In this document: in pieces, positions 1 to 7,771 of the stretch
Layout: every line of letters begins with the position of its first letter
Position numbering within the stretch: position 1 is the first letter of the stretch
Source: Lentzea atacamensis
GTDB taxonomy: Bacteria; Actinomycetota; Actinomycetes; Mycobacteriales; Pseudonocardiaceae
Length of the DNA: 64,000 nucleotides
Assembly: GCF_003269295.1 (NCBI RefSeq)
Contig: NZ_QLTT01000001.1
Location: 639,635 to 703,634 of the forward strand
Direction: 5' to 3'
Program-made: the position numbers and the translations under genes
The notes under the pieces: model-generated
Database searches by the model: none
What the model saw: the letters and a program-made list of their open reading frames with translations, nothing else
What the model was told of the DNA's origin: nothing

Positions 1-618
1 CTGCTTTCCGTCCATCGTGAGCAGGACACCCAGCACCTTGGTGCCGCCGAGGTGCAGCACCGCGAGGTCGATGCCGTCGAAGCGTTCGCGGATCCGGCGC
101 AGCTCGGGGTGCACCAGTGTGTCGCCACTGAGGTAGACGCGGAACGGGAGCACGCCTGCCGCCTCCCGGTACTCGATCATCGTGCCCATGACGGGAGGCA
201 GCAGACGGCCCACCGGCCCCAGCCCGTGCCTGCCCGGCAGTGAGGTCACGGTCAGCTTCGCCGCGCCGCGGGACAGCGTGACCGTCTCCCACGTCCGCAG
301 CGGCGCGGCTTCGACGAATCCCCTGCGGGACAGCCGTTTCGCCGCGTGCGGTGTGGTGAGGACGGGCAGGTCGCGGGCGAGCTCCCGGCTCGCAACCCGG
401 TCGAAGTGGTCGCCGTGCAGGTGGGACAGCACCACGGCGTCCAGCTCGGGCAGATCCGCGATCTCGATCGCCGGATCCGTGAGTCTCCGTGACACCACGC
501 CCTGACCGATGTGCGTCCACTGTCCTCTGTGGAGGAAGTTGGGATCGGTCAGCAGCGTGAACGGCCCGAGCCGGAGCACCGTGGTGGCGTTGCCCACGAA
601 GTACAGCGAACCGGTCAT
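1..618 (-). CDS. Metallo-beta-lactamase fold hydrolase (C-terminus off window)
   Basis: The reading frame is open from the ATG at 618 to the window edge, giving 206 residues with the C-terminus missing. The zinc-binding motif HLHGDHFD is present (His66, His68, Asp70, His71), with a later His in SLPGRHG (about residue 121) and Asp in YLSGDT (about 160). These match UlaG-like or general MBL-fold hydrolases; the substrate cannot be told. The ATG overlaps the stop of the upstream DUF3618 gene (ATGA at 618-615), so it is the fourth gene of a coupled minus-strand operon starting at 2273. Its company of membrane and stress proteins suggests a role in stress or envelope maintenance, which is inference. 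Confidence 0.85.
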   Translation of the reverse strand, partial: MTGSLYFVGNATTVLRLGPFTLLTDPNFLHRGQWTHIGQGVVSRRLTDPAIEIADLPELDAVVLSHLHGDHFDRVASRELARDLPVLTTPHAAKRLSRRGFVEAAPLRTWETVTLSRGAAKLTVTSLPGRHGLGPVGRLLPPVMGTMIEYREAAGVLPFRVYLSGDTLVHPELRRIRERFDGIDLAVLHLGGTKVLGVLLTMDGKQ

Positions 619-1238
619 GTCTGCCCGGACACCCGCTGGCCGGACTCGCGGGCGTGGCCGCCGACGTCCTGTGCCGCTTCCCTCGTGTGTTCGGCCGTGG
701 TCTGCGCCGCGTCGGTGGCCACCTGCTTGACCTCACCCGCCGCGTCGCTCACCGAGGTCTTCACGTCCTCCTTGATGTGCTGCGCCGACTCGGCCATCGC
801 CTCCTTGGCCGGTTCCACGACGTCGCCGAAGCTGTCGGACAGCTGCTGCACCGCCTGTTGTTCGGCGTCGGTGCGCGGCAGCACCGCGGCCAGCAGCAGG
901 CCGCTGCCGAACGCGATCAGGCCGGCCGCGAGCGGGCTTCCCTGCGTCTGCCGGGCGACCCGCTGCGGTGCGTCCTGCACCGCCTGCACGGCCTGCTCCG
1001 CCCGTTCGGCGACGGCGTGCCCGGTGTCCCGTCCCTGCTCCCTGACCGCGGTCGTGGCCTGTGCGGTGGTACCCATCACTCGCTCCTTCATCGCCGTCAG
1101 CCCTCGCCGCACGCCGCGGACGCGCCGCTGGGCGATGCTTCGCGGGCTCGCGTGGTCGACCAGCCGGTTGGCGTCGGTCCGCAGCTCAGCGCGGGTCACT
1201 TCGATGTCACGCCTTATCTGGTCGGGTGTTTCGCCCAT
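615..1238 (-). CDS. DUF3618 family membrane protein
   Basis: 207 residues. The N-terminus (TPDQIRRDIEVTRAEL, then a SPRSIAQRR segment) is the DUF3618 signature. A polar alanine-rich helix of about 45 residues follows, then one predicted membrane span at about 101-121 (SPLAAGLIAFGSGLLLAAVL) and a long charged coiled-coil tail. I chose ATG 1238 because the DUF3618 domain begins there; the upstream in-frame extension is arginine-rich and unrelated. It overlaps the holin-like gene upstream by 25 nt and the MBL gene downstream by 4 nt. The DUF3618 plus holin-like pair is common in actinobacteria, but its molecular function is unknown. Confidence 0.85.
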   Translation of the reverse strand: MGETPDQIRRDIEVTRAELRTDANRLVDHASPRSIAQRRVRGVRRGLTAMKERVMGTTAQATTAVREQGRDTGHAVAERAEQAVQAVQDAPQRVARQTQGSPLAAGLIAFGSGLLLAAVLPRTDAEQQAVQQLSDSFGDVVEPAKEAMAESAQHIKEDVKTSVSDAAGEVKQVATDAAQTTAEHTREAAQDVGGHARESGQRVSGQT

Positions 1239-1633
1239 TCCGCGTCCTCCTTCAGCGTTTCGACGGTGCGTTCGGGTTTCGGGTTGACGGTGCGCAGCTT
1301 GGCGCGTCCGCTGGAGTACAGGACGGCGCCCGTGACGCCCCACAGCGCGGCGACGATCAGCGCGGCCCAGCCCAGCGGCATGACCGCGCCGAGCGCGAAC
1401 ACCAGCGCGAGGCTGAGCAGCACCGTGGTGAGGTAGCCGGCGAACCCGGCGGCCGCGAGCATCCCGGTCGCCTTGCCCGCCTTCGCGGCCTCCTGCCGGA
1501 TCTCCGCCTTGGCGAGCTCCAGCTCCTGCCGCATGAGCTTGGACAGGTCACCGGTCAGCTCGCTGACGAGATCGCCCAGCGACTCCCCGGAAGTGTCCGT
1601 TCGCGACGGTGGTGGTGCCTCAGGGCTCGACAT
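1214..1633 (-). CDS. Phage-holin-like DUF1469 (holin superfamily III) membrane protein
   Basis: 139 residues. The order is a disordered N-terminus, an amphipathic helix (about 20-55, rich in E/K/L, SKLMRQELELAKAEIRQEA), two membrane spans at about 57-83 and 86-106, and a charged tail. This is the form of PF07332 proteins, which are annotated as holins by homology but are chromosomal and have no adjacent endolysin here. ATG 1633 is inside the end of the preceding gene (overlap 14 nt), which supports operon expression. It is probably an accessory envelope protein rather than a lysis protein. Confidence 0.8.
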   Translation of the reverse strand: MSSPEAPPPSRTDTSGESLGDLVSELTGDLSKLMRQELELAKAEIRQEAAKAGKATGMLAAAGFAGYLTTVLLSLALVFALGAVMPLGWAALIVAALWGVTGAVLYSSGRAKLRTVNPKPERTVETLKEDAEWAKHPTR

Positions 1634-2273
1634 GCGGCACCCCCGGCGTGGAAGCCGGGCTCTGCGGCAGCGGCGTGCCGTACGGCGGCGTCGGGGCCTG
1701 GCTCTGCTGCGACGGCAGCGGAGCGCTGTGTTCCGGTGCCACGTCGGGACGTTCCGCCGCCACCGGCACAACCTCGCCCTGCTGCTGTTGCCCCTGTCCG
1801 CCACCGGTCGCGCTCTTCGCGACGCGGCCGACGAGGAACCCCGCCACGGCGGCACCCAGCAGGAAGGTGCCGGGCTTGCGCCGCGCGTAGTCCCGCGCCG
1901 AGTCGAGCAGACCCTGCGCTCCCCGTTCGTCGAGGAACCGGGCGGCCTGCCTGCTCGTGTCGGCGGCACTGCGGATCGCCCCCGCCGACATGGAGTCGGG
2001 CGGTGCGGAGCGGGCCATCTCACCCAGCTCGTCGGCGATCCGGCCGAGCTGCTTCGACACCCGCTGTGCCTGCGACTCCGCTTCTGCCGCAACACGTTCC
2101 CGCACGTCCCTCACGACGTGCCGGGCCTGGTCCGCGGTTTCCCGCCGCACCTGCGCCGCCTGCTCCGCGACGGTGGTGCCCACCTGTCCGGCGGCCTCCC
2201 TGGCGTGCTGTGCGACCTCCACGCCCTCGTCGCGGGCCGCCGTGCGCACTCCGCCCATCTGGTTCTCGGTCAC
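1620..2273 (-). CDS. Coiled-coil membrane-anchored protein, first gene of stress operon
   Basis: 217 residues from a GTG start at 2273, preceded by a good GAGGAG ribosome site. Residues 1-130 are a long charged amphipathic helix rich in A, E, R and V. One short membrane segment (about 137-152, TFLLGAAVAGFLVGRV) follows, then a Pro/Gln-rich cytoplasmic or exported tail. I recognise no named domain beyond resemblance to apolipoprotein-like or DUF3618-neighbour proteins. It leads the operon 2273-to-1 and sits directly below the stress-sigma-like promoter and inverted repeat at 2286-2338. Confidence 0.75.
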   Translation of the reverse strand: MTENQMGGVRTAARDEGVEVAQHAREAAGQVGTTVAEQAAQVRRETADQARHVVRDVRERVAAEAESQAQRVSKQLGRIADELGEMARSAPPDSMSAGAIRSAADTSRQAARFLDERGAQGLLDSARDYARRKPGTFLLGAAVAGFLVGRVAKSATGGGQGQQQQGEVVPVAAERPDVAPEHSAPLPSQQSQAPTPPYGTPLPQSPASTPGVPHVEP

Positions 2274-2285
2274 GGCTGACTCCTC

Positions 2286-2315
2286 AGCTCGTAGTCGTCT
2301 CCTGGACTACGAGCT
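2286..2315. repeat. Perfect 11-bp inverted repeat at operon promoter
   Basis: AGCTCGTAGTC (2286-2296) and GACTACGAGCT (2305-2315) are exact complements separated by 8 bases. The right arm overlaps the proposed -10 element (2314-2319), and the centre lies where transcription of the 2273 gene should start. It could be a repressor operator or a hairpin at the start of the transcript. No regulator gene is adjacent. Confidence 0.7.
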
Positions 2316-2338
2316 ACCCTGGGGGCCACACCGCAAAC
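2314..2338 (-). promoter_or_regulatory. SigB/SigF-type promoter for the 2273 operon
   Basis: On the minus strand GTTT (2338-2335), 15 bases, then GGGTAG (2319-2314). This matches the actinobacterial general-stress sigma consensus GTTT-N14-16-GGGTA. It leaves a leader of about 35 nt before GTG 2273. Confidence 0.65.
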
Positions 2339-2384
2339 GGGGCCGTTTTGCCCTAATCACACCAGTTTCGTCGAACCACGTGCC

Positions 2385-2576
2385 TCAGCCCGCGTCCGGG
2401 TCGTCGGAGGCCGAGTAGTCGGACAGACCGACGTTGCCGGTCGGATTCGGTTCCGGGTGAGTGGAGCCGGAACCGCTGCGGCCGGGCACCGTGTCGTCCT
2501 CGCCGGTGCCGGACTCCTCCAGCGACGCGCGGCTCGCGTCGTCGTACTCCTGCTCTCGCCGCCGTTCAGTGCTCAT
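2385..2576 (-). CDS. Small acidic hydrophilic protein, unknown
   Basis: 63 residues, very polar (many E, D, S, G, P), with no membrane segment and no recognisable domain, probably disordered. The start at 2576 is preceded by GTTC-N15-GGGTAG with only 9 nt between the GGGTAG box and the ATG. No ribosome site is visible, so the mRNA may be leaderless. Similar short disordered proteins accompany stress genes in actinomycetes; the function is unknown. Confidence 0.55.
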   Translation of the reverse strand: MSTERRREQEYDDASRASLEESGTGEDDTVPGRSGSGSTHPEPNPTGNVGLSDYSASDDPDAG

Positions 2577-2585
2577 GCCGATCGG

Positions 2586-2610
2586 CTACCCCGATCGGGC
2601 ACCCGTGAAC
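2586..2610 (-). promoter_or_regulatory. Stress-sigma-like promoter of the 63-residue protein gene
   Basis: Minus strand GTTC (2610-2607), 15 bases, GGGTAG (2591-2586), then 9 nt to ATG 2576. The -10 is flanked by two copies of the palindrome CCGATCGG (2578-2585 and 2591-2598). Confidence 0.5.
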
Positions 2611-2611
2611 G

Positions 2612-3025
2612 TCACGAGAAGTCGTTGACCCGCAGCGACGGCACGAACGCCGCGAAGTCGCGGTTCGACCGGTCCCGCGCGCGCTCGCGGCGGAACAGCC
2701 CCTGCACCCAGCGCACCACCGCGCCGGGCGACGGCTCGGGGTCACCGCCCAGCCGCGCGATCTCCACCAGTTCACCACGGCGATCCTCGACGGCGGCCGA
2801 CCAGCCGCTCAGCTCGTCCCACAGCAGGGCCACGTCGTGGTCGGGGAAGTCTTGCAGCCGCCCGTCCAGCGCCACGTACGCTCCCACGCGCGGTTCCGTC
2901 TCCACGAACGAGCTGTCACCGCGCAGCCCGAGTCCCGCGACGACCTCGCTCACGTAGCGCCGCACCCGGCGCGCCGCAGAGTCGTCGAAGTCGATGTCGA
3001 AGTCGATGATCACGTCGCGGTCCAT
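2612..3025 (-). CDS. DUF6292-like protein
   Basis: 137 residues, soluble. The segment AYVALDGRLQDFPDHDVALLWDE followed by a W-containing segment and an LGGDPEPSPGAVVRWVQGLF-like helix resembles the actinobacterial DUF6292 family, whose function is unknown. The N-terminus DFDIDFDDSA is acidic. It has its own stress-sigma-like promoter at 3075-3100. Family assignment is from memory of the pattern. Confidence 0.65.
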   Translation of the reverse strand: MDRDVIIDFDIDFDDSAARRVRRYVSEVVAGLGLRGDSSFVETEPRVGAYVALDGRLQDFPDHDVALLWDELSGWSAAVEDRRGELVEIARLGGDPEPSPGAVVRWVQGLFRRERARDRSNRDFAAFVPSLRVNDFS

Positions 3026-3074
3026 GCCAGCGCGCCTCCGTCGGCCGTACTACCCCCTGTGGTGCAACGGCCGA

Positions 3075-3100
3075 ATACCCCTGCGGGGTGTGGGCAAAAC
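3075..3100 (-). promoter_or_regulatory. SigB/SigF-type promoter for the DUF6292-like gene
   Basis: Minus strand GTTT (3100-3097), 16 bases, GGGTAT (3080-3075). This is a full consensus match, with a leader of about 40-45 nt before ATG 3025. Confidence 0.65.
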
Positions 3101-3105
3101 CCTGG

Positions 3106-3486
3106 TCAGGTCGCCTCCCGCAGCACCAGGCCGCGGATCGACAGCACGGTCGACTCCGGTGCGTCGGGGAGCACGAAGAAGATCTCGCCGGCCGGCTCGA
3201 CATCACGGCCGGACCCGGACCAAGGCACCGGGGAGCGGGTCGTCAGCTCGACCTTGCCGCCGGGCTGCGCCACCGTCGCCGTCAGCGCCTCGCCGTCCTG
3301 CTCCAGCAGCACGGTGCCGCCGTCCTCCGGCCCGCCCGCGTCCGGCAGCTCGGCGACCAGCCGCATCCCGGAAAGCCGCACCGAGTCGCCCGCCCGCTCG
3401 ACCCGGCACTCGCCGTGGAAGTCCAGCACCATCGTCTTGGACCGCAGCGTGACCTCGGCACGGGCGCTGCTCGCAGTGTTGGCCAT
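3106..3486 (-). CDS. Small soluble protein of unknown function
   Basis: 126 residues, predicted mostly beta strand, no signal peptide, no membrane span. I do not recognise the family. It contains PEDGGTVLLEQDGEALTATV and ends in VLREAT. The stress-sigma-like promoter at 3496-3521 places GGGTAA 9 nt before ATG 3486, so the transcript is probably leaderless. It lies in the same run of stress-type genes as 1-3025. Confidence 0.65.
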   Translation of the reverse strand: MANTASSARAEVTLRSKTMVLDFHGECRVERAGDSVRLSGMRLVAELPDAGGPEDGGTVLLEQDGEALTATVAQPGGKVELTTRSPVPWSGSGRDVEPAGEIFFVLPDAPESTVLSIRGLVLREAT

Positions 3487-3495
3487 GCGGTCCGC

Positions 3496-3521
3496 TTACC
3501 CGTGACCACGGCGCGGGAAAC
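3496..3521 (-). promoter_or_regulatory. SigB/SigF-type promoter inside a 9-bp inverted repeat
   Basis: Minus strand GTTT (3521-3518), 16 bases, GGGTAA (3501-3496), then 9 nt to ATG 3486. Arms CCCGTGACC (3499-3507) and GGTCACGGG (3527-3535) flank the promoter. They could be an operator or the terminator hairpin of the upstream carboxypeptidase gene. Confidence 0.6.
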
Positions 3522-3545
3522 ACCGCGGTCACGGGAAGCCGGGCA

Positions 3546-4910
3546 TCATCCCCCGTAGGGGTTCGCGGCCTTGCGTGCCGCGTACAACAACATCGGCTTG
3601 ACCTTCGCCCAGTGCCCGTCCTGGCACGAGTAGGCGGGCAGGAAGCCGGCGCAGTCGCCCTGCCAGTTGCCGATCTCCCAGGTGTAGTGCGGAACACCGA
3701 GCTCGCCGTACACCCAGTCGTCGATCGAACCGCCCGCGGTGTAGAGCAGCTCACCGGGCTGCCCGTACTCCCAGCCACCCGCGAGCTGGGCCATGTCCTT
3801 GGCCATCGCCCGCAGCTTGGCGTCGTTCGGCGAGGGCTGCGTGGTGTAACCCCACGGCAGCAGCACGACGTTCAGCGCGGCGTGCATCGTGACGACCATG
3901 CCGCGCGTGTCCGGCGCGGCGGGGTCGTTCAGGCCGGAACCGCGCTTGTCCGGGAAGAGCGACCGGAACAGCTTCTCGACCGCCTTGGTCTCCACCTCGG
4001 AGTCGGCCTGCGGACCGCGGTAGACCTGGCTGCACGGGTCGGCCGACGTGCCGTTGTCGCCCCACTGCGCGTTGAAGTTGCGGTTGAGGTCGATACCGAT
4101 CTGCGCGTTCGGGTCCTGGGTGGTGGGACATTCCTTCGGACCGTTGGTGTAGTTGGCGTTCTTGCGCTGGAGCTTCGGCGAGTCGCCGCCCGACTGCACG
4201 ATCTGCACGCCGTCGGGGTTCGCGATCGGCACGACCCAGATCTCGGTCGTGTCCAGCAGCGACGTCACCTCGGCGTCCTTGCCGTAGCCGGTGGTGAGGT
4301 GGTCGATCCAGCGCCACGCCATGTCACCGGTGGTGATCTCGCGGGCATGGATCTGAGCCGAGACGAAGAGACGCGGCTTGCGCGCGTCCGGCGTCAGCCG
4401 GCAGTCGCCGGGAGACCTCTTGGTGAGGCAGACGGCTTTCAGGTCGTGGCCGCCCGCGCCCTGGGTCTTGCGCCACGAGTCGCCGTAGTCGACGAGGGTG
4501 GCGAGGCGCGGGTACCGCCACGCGACCTGGTCGAGGTGCGCGTAGTGCGCTTTGACCGTCCGGTAGCCGCCGTAGTAGGTCTCCTTGACGCCGGTGCCCT
4601 GGGTCTTCAGCTCGGCCAGGGGCGGCGCCATGACCGACTCGACCGTGCCGGTGTAGCCCGCCTCGGCGAGCTTGGCGTGCACGTCCTTCGAGCCCAGCAC
4701 GAACAGGTCGTCGCCGTCCCGCTGCTCCAGCACGTCGAAGCCGCGCGCGAGCAGGTCCTGCGCCTTCTGCCCGAGCGGGGCGGGCACGCGGTAGACGTAC
4801 GTCGGCCCGTCCTGCGCCGGCGCCGGGGGTGGTGGTGCGGCCACCGACGTCCCGACGAGGAAAGCCACGCTGGCGACGCCCGCCAGGACGAGGCTCAACC
4901 GTTGCCTCAT
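3546..4910 (-). CDS. Secreted M14 zinc carboxypeptidase
   Basis: 454 residues from ATG 4910, which follows AGGGGG and begins a clear signal peptide (about 1-25, ending near TSVAA-AP). The M14 catalytic set is complete: zinc ligands His188 and Glu191 in QIHARE, substrate-binding Arg278 in IDLNRNF, zinc ligand His343 in TMHAALN, and catalytic Glu412 in YTWEIGN. An N-terminal propeptide-like region of about 90 residues precedes the domain. It should remove C-terminal amino acids from extracellular peptides. It is monocistronic, followed by the 9-bp inverted repeat at 3499-3535. Confidence 0.92.
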   Translation of the reverse strand: MRQRLSLVLAGVASVAFLVGTSVAAPPPPAPAQDGPTYVYRVPAPLGQKAQDLLARGFDVLEQRDGDDLFVLGSKDVHAKLAEAGYTGTVESVMAPPLAELKTQGTGVKETYYGGYRTVKAHYAHLDQVAWRYPRLATLVDYGDSWRKTQGAGGHDLKAVCLTKRSPGDCRLTPDARKPRLFVSAQIHAREITTGDMAWRWIDHLTTGYGKDAEVTSLLDTTEIWVVPIANPDGVQIVQSGGDSPKLQRKNANYTNGPKECPTTQDPNAQIGIDLNRNFNAQWGDNGTSADPCSQVYRGPQADSEVETKAVEKLFRSLFPDKRGSGLNDPAAPDTRGMVVTMHAALNVVLLPWGYTTQPSPNDAKLRAMAKDMAQLAGGWEYGQPGELLYTAGGSIDDWVYGELGVPHYTWEIGNWQGDCAGFLPAYSCQDGHWAKVKPMLLYAARKAANPYGG

Positions 4911-5059
4911 GCTCAAGAAACCCCCTGTGCGTGAAACGCTCTCAGCAGGACAAGGATGTTTGCCCCCTGCCGACACCGTAGCGAGGGTGATCACAGGGGG
5001 AGGCGATTTGAGACGCCCGGAACCTCAACCGGCACCAACGGGTCGCACAGCCTTCGGTC

Positions 5060-5437
5060 GTGCTCACTCCGGCGGCAGCTTCTTCTCGCCTGCTCGGCCG
5101 CGACGACGAGATTCGTTGCCTGGACGGGCTGATCGACGCGGCCCGGGACGGCTGCGGTGGTGCGATCGTCCTGCGCGGTGAGGCGGGCATCGGCAAGAGC
5201 GCACTGCTGGAACACGTGCGGGAGAAGGCATCCGGGTTCAGGGTGCTGACCGCGTCCGGGTCGGAGTTCGAGACCGAGCTGCCGTTCGCGGCGCTGCACC
5301 AGTTGTGCTTGCCGCTGTTGGATCGCCTCACGGAGCTGCCTCCCGGACGCCGGGCGGCACTGGAGGTGGCCTTCGGGCTGGACAGCGATCGGCCGATTAC
5401 GCAGACCGCTGAGCGAGCGTCCGCACCGCCACCGTGA
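5060..5437 (+). pseudogene. Truncated LuxR/MalT-type regulator, ATPase N-terminus only
   Basis: From GTG 5060 the frame begins LLGRDDEIRCLDGLIDAA, has a Walker A motif GEAGIGKSALLE, then ELPFAALHQLCLPLLDRL. This is the start of the AAA-type domain of large (about 900-residue) LuxR regulators. Homology stops near 5395, where the frame runs into the 3' end of the convergent transporter gene and ends at 5437. The rest of the ATPase, the TPR region and the HTH are missing, so this is a remnant left by deletion or rearrangement. Confidence 0.7.
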
Positions 5438-6425
5438 TCCACGCGAGCACCAGGGTGCCGTACAGCACGATCGAAACGCAGGTGAACATCGGCGACGGGA
5501 CGTGTTTCGCGAGTGCGCTCGTGCCGGTCACCAACGTGCCCAGCGGGAAGACGAAGCTCCACCACGTCAGCGCGAACGGCAGCCCGCGGCGCGCCGTTCG
5601 CACGGTCGCGGTCGCCGCGATCGCCACCCACAGCAGGGCGAAGCCCCACGTGGTCGTGCCGTAGAGGACGCCGAACGCGGTCTGGCCCGGCAGCACGTGC
5701 ACGCCGGCGAGGAGGTTGGCTGCGGTGATCGACTGGCCCAGCGGGCCGAGCACGATCCACAGCGTCGGCACGGTGGAGGCGGCGCCCAGGCCGTGCTGGA
5801 CGAGCCGCTGCCAGATCTGCGGCACGATCATCAGCGTCGCGAACAGGCTGACGCCGAACAGCGCGTAGCAGCCGAGCACCATCGCCTGGCGGAACTGGCC
5901 CTCCGGCAGGTGCTGGGCGAGCAGAGCGCCGGAGGCGGCGGACACCATCGGCGGCACCACGGGCATCAGCCAGCCGCCGAACGCGCGCTCGCCGCTTCCG
6001 ATCATCCGCAGCGGCACCAGTACCGAGGTCATCAGCCCCAGCGCGGTGCCGAGAGTCCACAGTGTCCAGTCGATCGCCAGCGCGGCGGTCAGGCCGATCC
6101 AGTCGGAGCCGAGCAGCAGTGTGCCCGTGCCGACGGTCATCAGCGCCATCGGTGGCGCGCCCCAGAACTGGGCCATCACCGGGTCCGCCAGCTGGTCCCG
6201 CACGGTCGCCCACGTCCAGCGGCGGAGAGCCGCGACGACCAGGAACGCCAGCAGTGCGGCGTCCAGCGCCCAGACGACGGTGACGGGCGTGCGCAGGCCG
6301 GGCATCGCGGCGCCGGCCGTGGCGACGATGCCGGTGCCCATGACGGAGGCGAAGAGGTTCGGGCCGAAGGGCGCCGCTCGTCGCACCTCGGGGGCACGGT
6401 GTGGGTGAGGTGCGAGAGCGGTCAC
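5397..6425 (-). CDS. TDT/SLAC1-family (TehA-like) transporter
   Basis: 342 residues from GTG 6425; starts further upstream are less likely because the conserved part begins APFGPNLFASVMGTGIVA. About ten hydrophobic helices cover the length, the form of the telluriteresistance/dicarboxylate transporter (TDT) family. Members move tellurite, C4-dicarboxylates, sulfite or anions; the substrate here is not determinable. The LysR gene starts divergently at 6496 and probably regulates it. Its 3' end abuts the truncated LuxR remnant. Confidence 0.8.
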   Translation of the reverse strand: MTALAPHPHRAPEVRRAAPFGPNLFASVMGTGIVATAGAAMPGLRTPVTVVWALDAALLAFLVVAALRRWTWATVRDQLADPVMAQFWGAPPMALMTVGTGTLLLGSDWIGLTAALAIDWTLWTLGTALGLMTSVLVPLRMIGSGERAFGGWLMPVVPPMVSAASGALLAQHLPEGQFRQAMVLGCYALFGVSLFATLMIVPQIWQRLVQHGLGAASTVPTLWIVLGPLGQSITAANLLAGVHVLPGQTAFGVLYGTTTWGFALLWVAIAATATVRTARRGLPFALTWWSFVFPLGTLVTGTSALAKHVPSPMFTCVSIVLYGTLVLAWITVAVRTLAQRSA

Positions 6426-6495
6426 GACACGACAATCCTCGCGCGCCGGGGATCCCGGTAGGCGGCAATCACCGATGGGCACATAGGCTGTCCCT

Positions 6496-7425
6496 ATGCC
6501 TCTGCCGTCCAGGGTCAGCGACCTGACCAGCTTCGACCTGCTGCTGAGCGTGGCCGAGCTGGGCAGCATCGGCCGGGCGGCCAAGGCGCACGGCATGTCC
6601 CAGCCCTCGGCCAGCGAACGGCTGCGGACGCTCGAAGGCCGCGTCGGGGTGGCGCTGCTCGAACGCACCTCACGCGGCGCGCGCCTCACCACGGCCGGTC
6701 AGCTCGTGGCCGGGTGGGCGGCGCCGGTGCTCGCGCGGGCACTGGATCTCGACGCCGGCATCACCAGCCTGCGCGCCGACCGCCACAGCCAGCTCAGGAT
6801 CGCCGCGAGCCTCACCGTGGCCGAGTACCTGCTGCCCGCGTGGCTCATCGCGCTGCGGACGGTCAGCCCGGACACCGCGACCGTGCTGACGGCGGGCAAC
6901 TCGGTCCACGTCGCCGAGCAGGTGCTGGCCGGGCGCGCCGACCTGGGGTTCATCGAGTCGACCGACGTGCCCGCCGGGCTGACCAGCCGGGTGGTGGCCG
7001 AGGACGAGCTGGTGGTCGTCGTCGCGCCAGGGCATCCGTGGGCCAGGCGTCGCCGGGTCACCGCCGTGAAAGCCGCCGCGACCCCGCTCGTGAGCAGGGA
7101 GTCCGGTTCCGGCACGCGCCAGGCGTGGGAGCACGCGCTGGGCACCGCCGGAATCGGCGAGTCGGCGGAACCGTTGCTGGAGATGTCGTCGACCACCGCG
7201 ATCAAGGCGGCGGCCATCGGCGGCATCGGGCCGGCAGTGCTGAGCATCCACGCCGTGCGGGCCGATCTCGCGACCCGCACGCTGGTCCGCGTCGAGGTGA
7301 GCGATCTCGATCTGCACCGGGCGTTGCGCGCGGTGTGGCCGGCGGGCAGGACACCCCGGGGGCCGGCCTCCGACCTGTTGACCATCGCGACGCGTAGTGT
7401 CACCCACCGTGCCGACCGGCGGTAG
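6496..7425 (+). CDS. LysR-family transcriptional regulator
   Basis: 309 residues. The N-terminal winged HTH (about 9-68) contains the LysR pattern ELGSIGRAAKAHGMSQPSASERLRTLE. The rest is the periplasmic-binding-protein-like effector domain (RADLGFIES, ELVVVVAPGHPWARR). It is divergent from the TDT transporter with a 70-bp shared control region, the usual LysR arrangement, so the transporter is its likely target. The ligand is unknown. Its 3' end overlaps the HNH gene start. Confidence 0.9.
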   Translation: MPLPSRVSDLTSFDLLLSVAELGSIGRAAKAHGMSQPSASERLRTLEGRVGVALLERTSRGARLTTAGQLVAGWAAPVLARALDLDAGITSLRADRHSQLRIAASLTVAEYLLPAWLIALRTVSPDTATVLTAGNSVHVAEQVLAGRADLGFIESTDVPAGLTSRVVAEDELVVVVAPGHPWARRRRVTAVKAAATPLVSRESGSGTRQAWEHALGTAGIGESAEPLLEMSSTTAIKAAAIGGIGPAVLSIHAVRADLATRTLVRVEVSDLDLHRALRAVWPAGRTPRGPASDLLTIATRSVTHRADRR

Positions 7426-7771
7426 CAAACAGGTTCGCGCGGCCCGCAAGCGCAAGAAGCGCATGGCGCGGGTCGTCCACGACCTCACCGACGTGCAGTG
7501 GGACGCGCTCAGGACGTCCTGGGGCGGGTGCGCCTACTGCGGAACGCCCGCGACCTCGTTGCAGAAGGACTGCGTGCAGGCGATCTCGCGCGGTGGGCGC
7601 TACACGCTCGGCAACGTCGTGCCCGCGTGCGGGTCGTGCAACGCCAGCAAGTGCAACGCCGAGGTGACCGGCTGGCTGCGGCGAAAGAAGCTCGACGAAC
7701 GCTTGTTCCTGGTGCGGCACTACGTGATCTCGAACGAACTCACCGCCAGGTTCGGCCCGCAGCCGTCCTGA
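7397..7771 (+). CDS. HNH-type nuclease domain protein
   Basis: 124 residues from GTG 7397 (or GTG 7409), overlapping the LysR 3' end by 29 nt. A basic N-terminus (ARKRKKR) is followed by CAYC, then DCVQAISRGGRYTLGN, VVPACGSCNASKCN. The two CxxC pairs and the final N-x-x-K give the zinc-knuckle HNH fold. Where the canonical motif has DH, this protein reads DC, so the usual catalytic His is replaced by Cys. It may be a structural or DNA-binding member, or a subfamily with a different general base. Confidence 0.75.
   Translation: MSPTVPTGGSKQVRAARKRKKRMARVVHDLTDVQWDALRTSWGGCAYCGTPATSLQKDCVQAISRGGRYTLGNVVPACGSCNASKCNAEVTGWLRRKKLDERLFLVRHYVISNELTARFGPQPS

Noticed and set aside
1214..1633. Phage lysis cassette suggested by the holin-like gene
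   Set aside because: No endolysin or phage structural gene is near; the gene sits with DUF3618 in a typical chromosomal stress cluster.
3041..3068. Second GGGTAG box upstream of the DUF6292-like gene as a promoter
   Set aside because: The nearest GTTG is only 9 bases away, too close for a -35; the GTTT-N16-GGGTAT at 3075-3100 is better.
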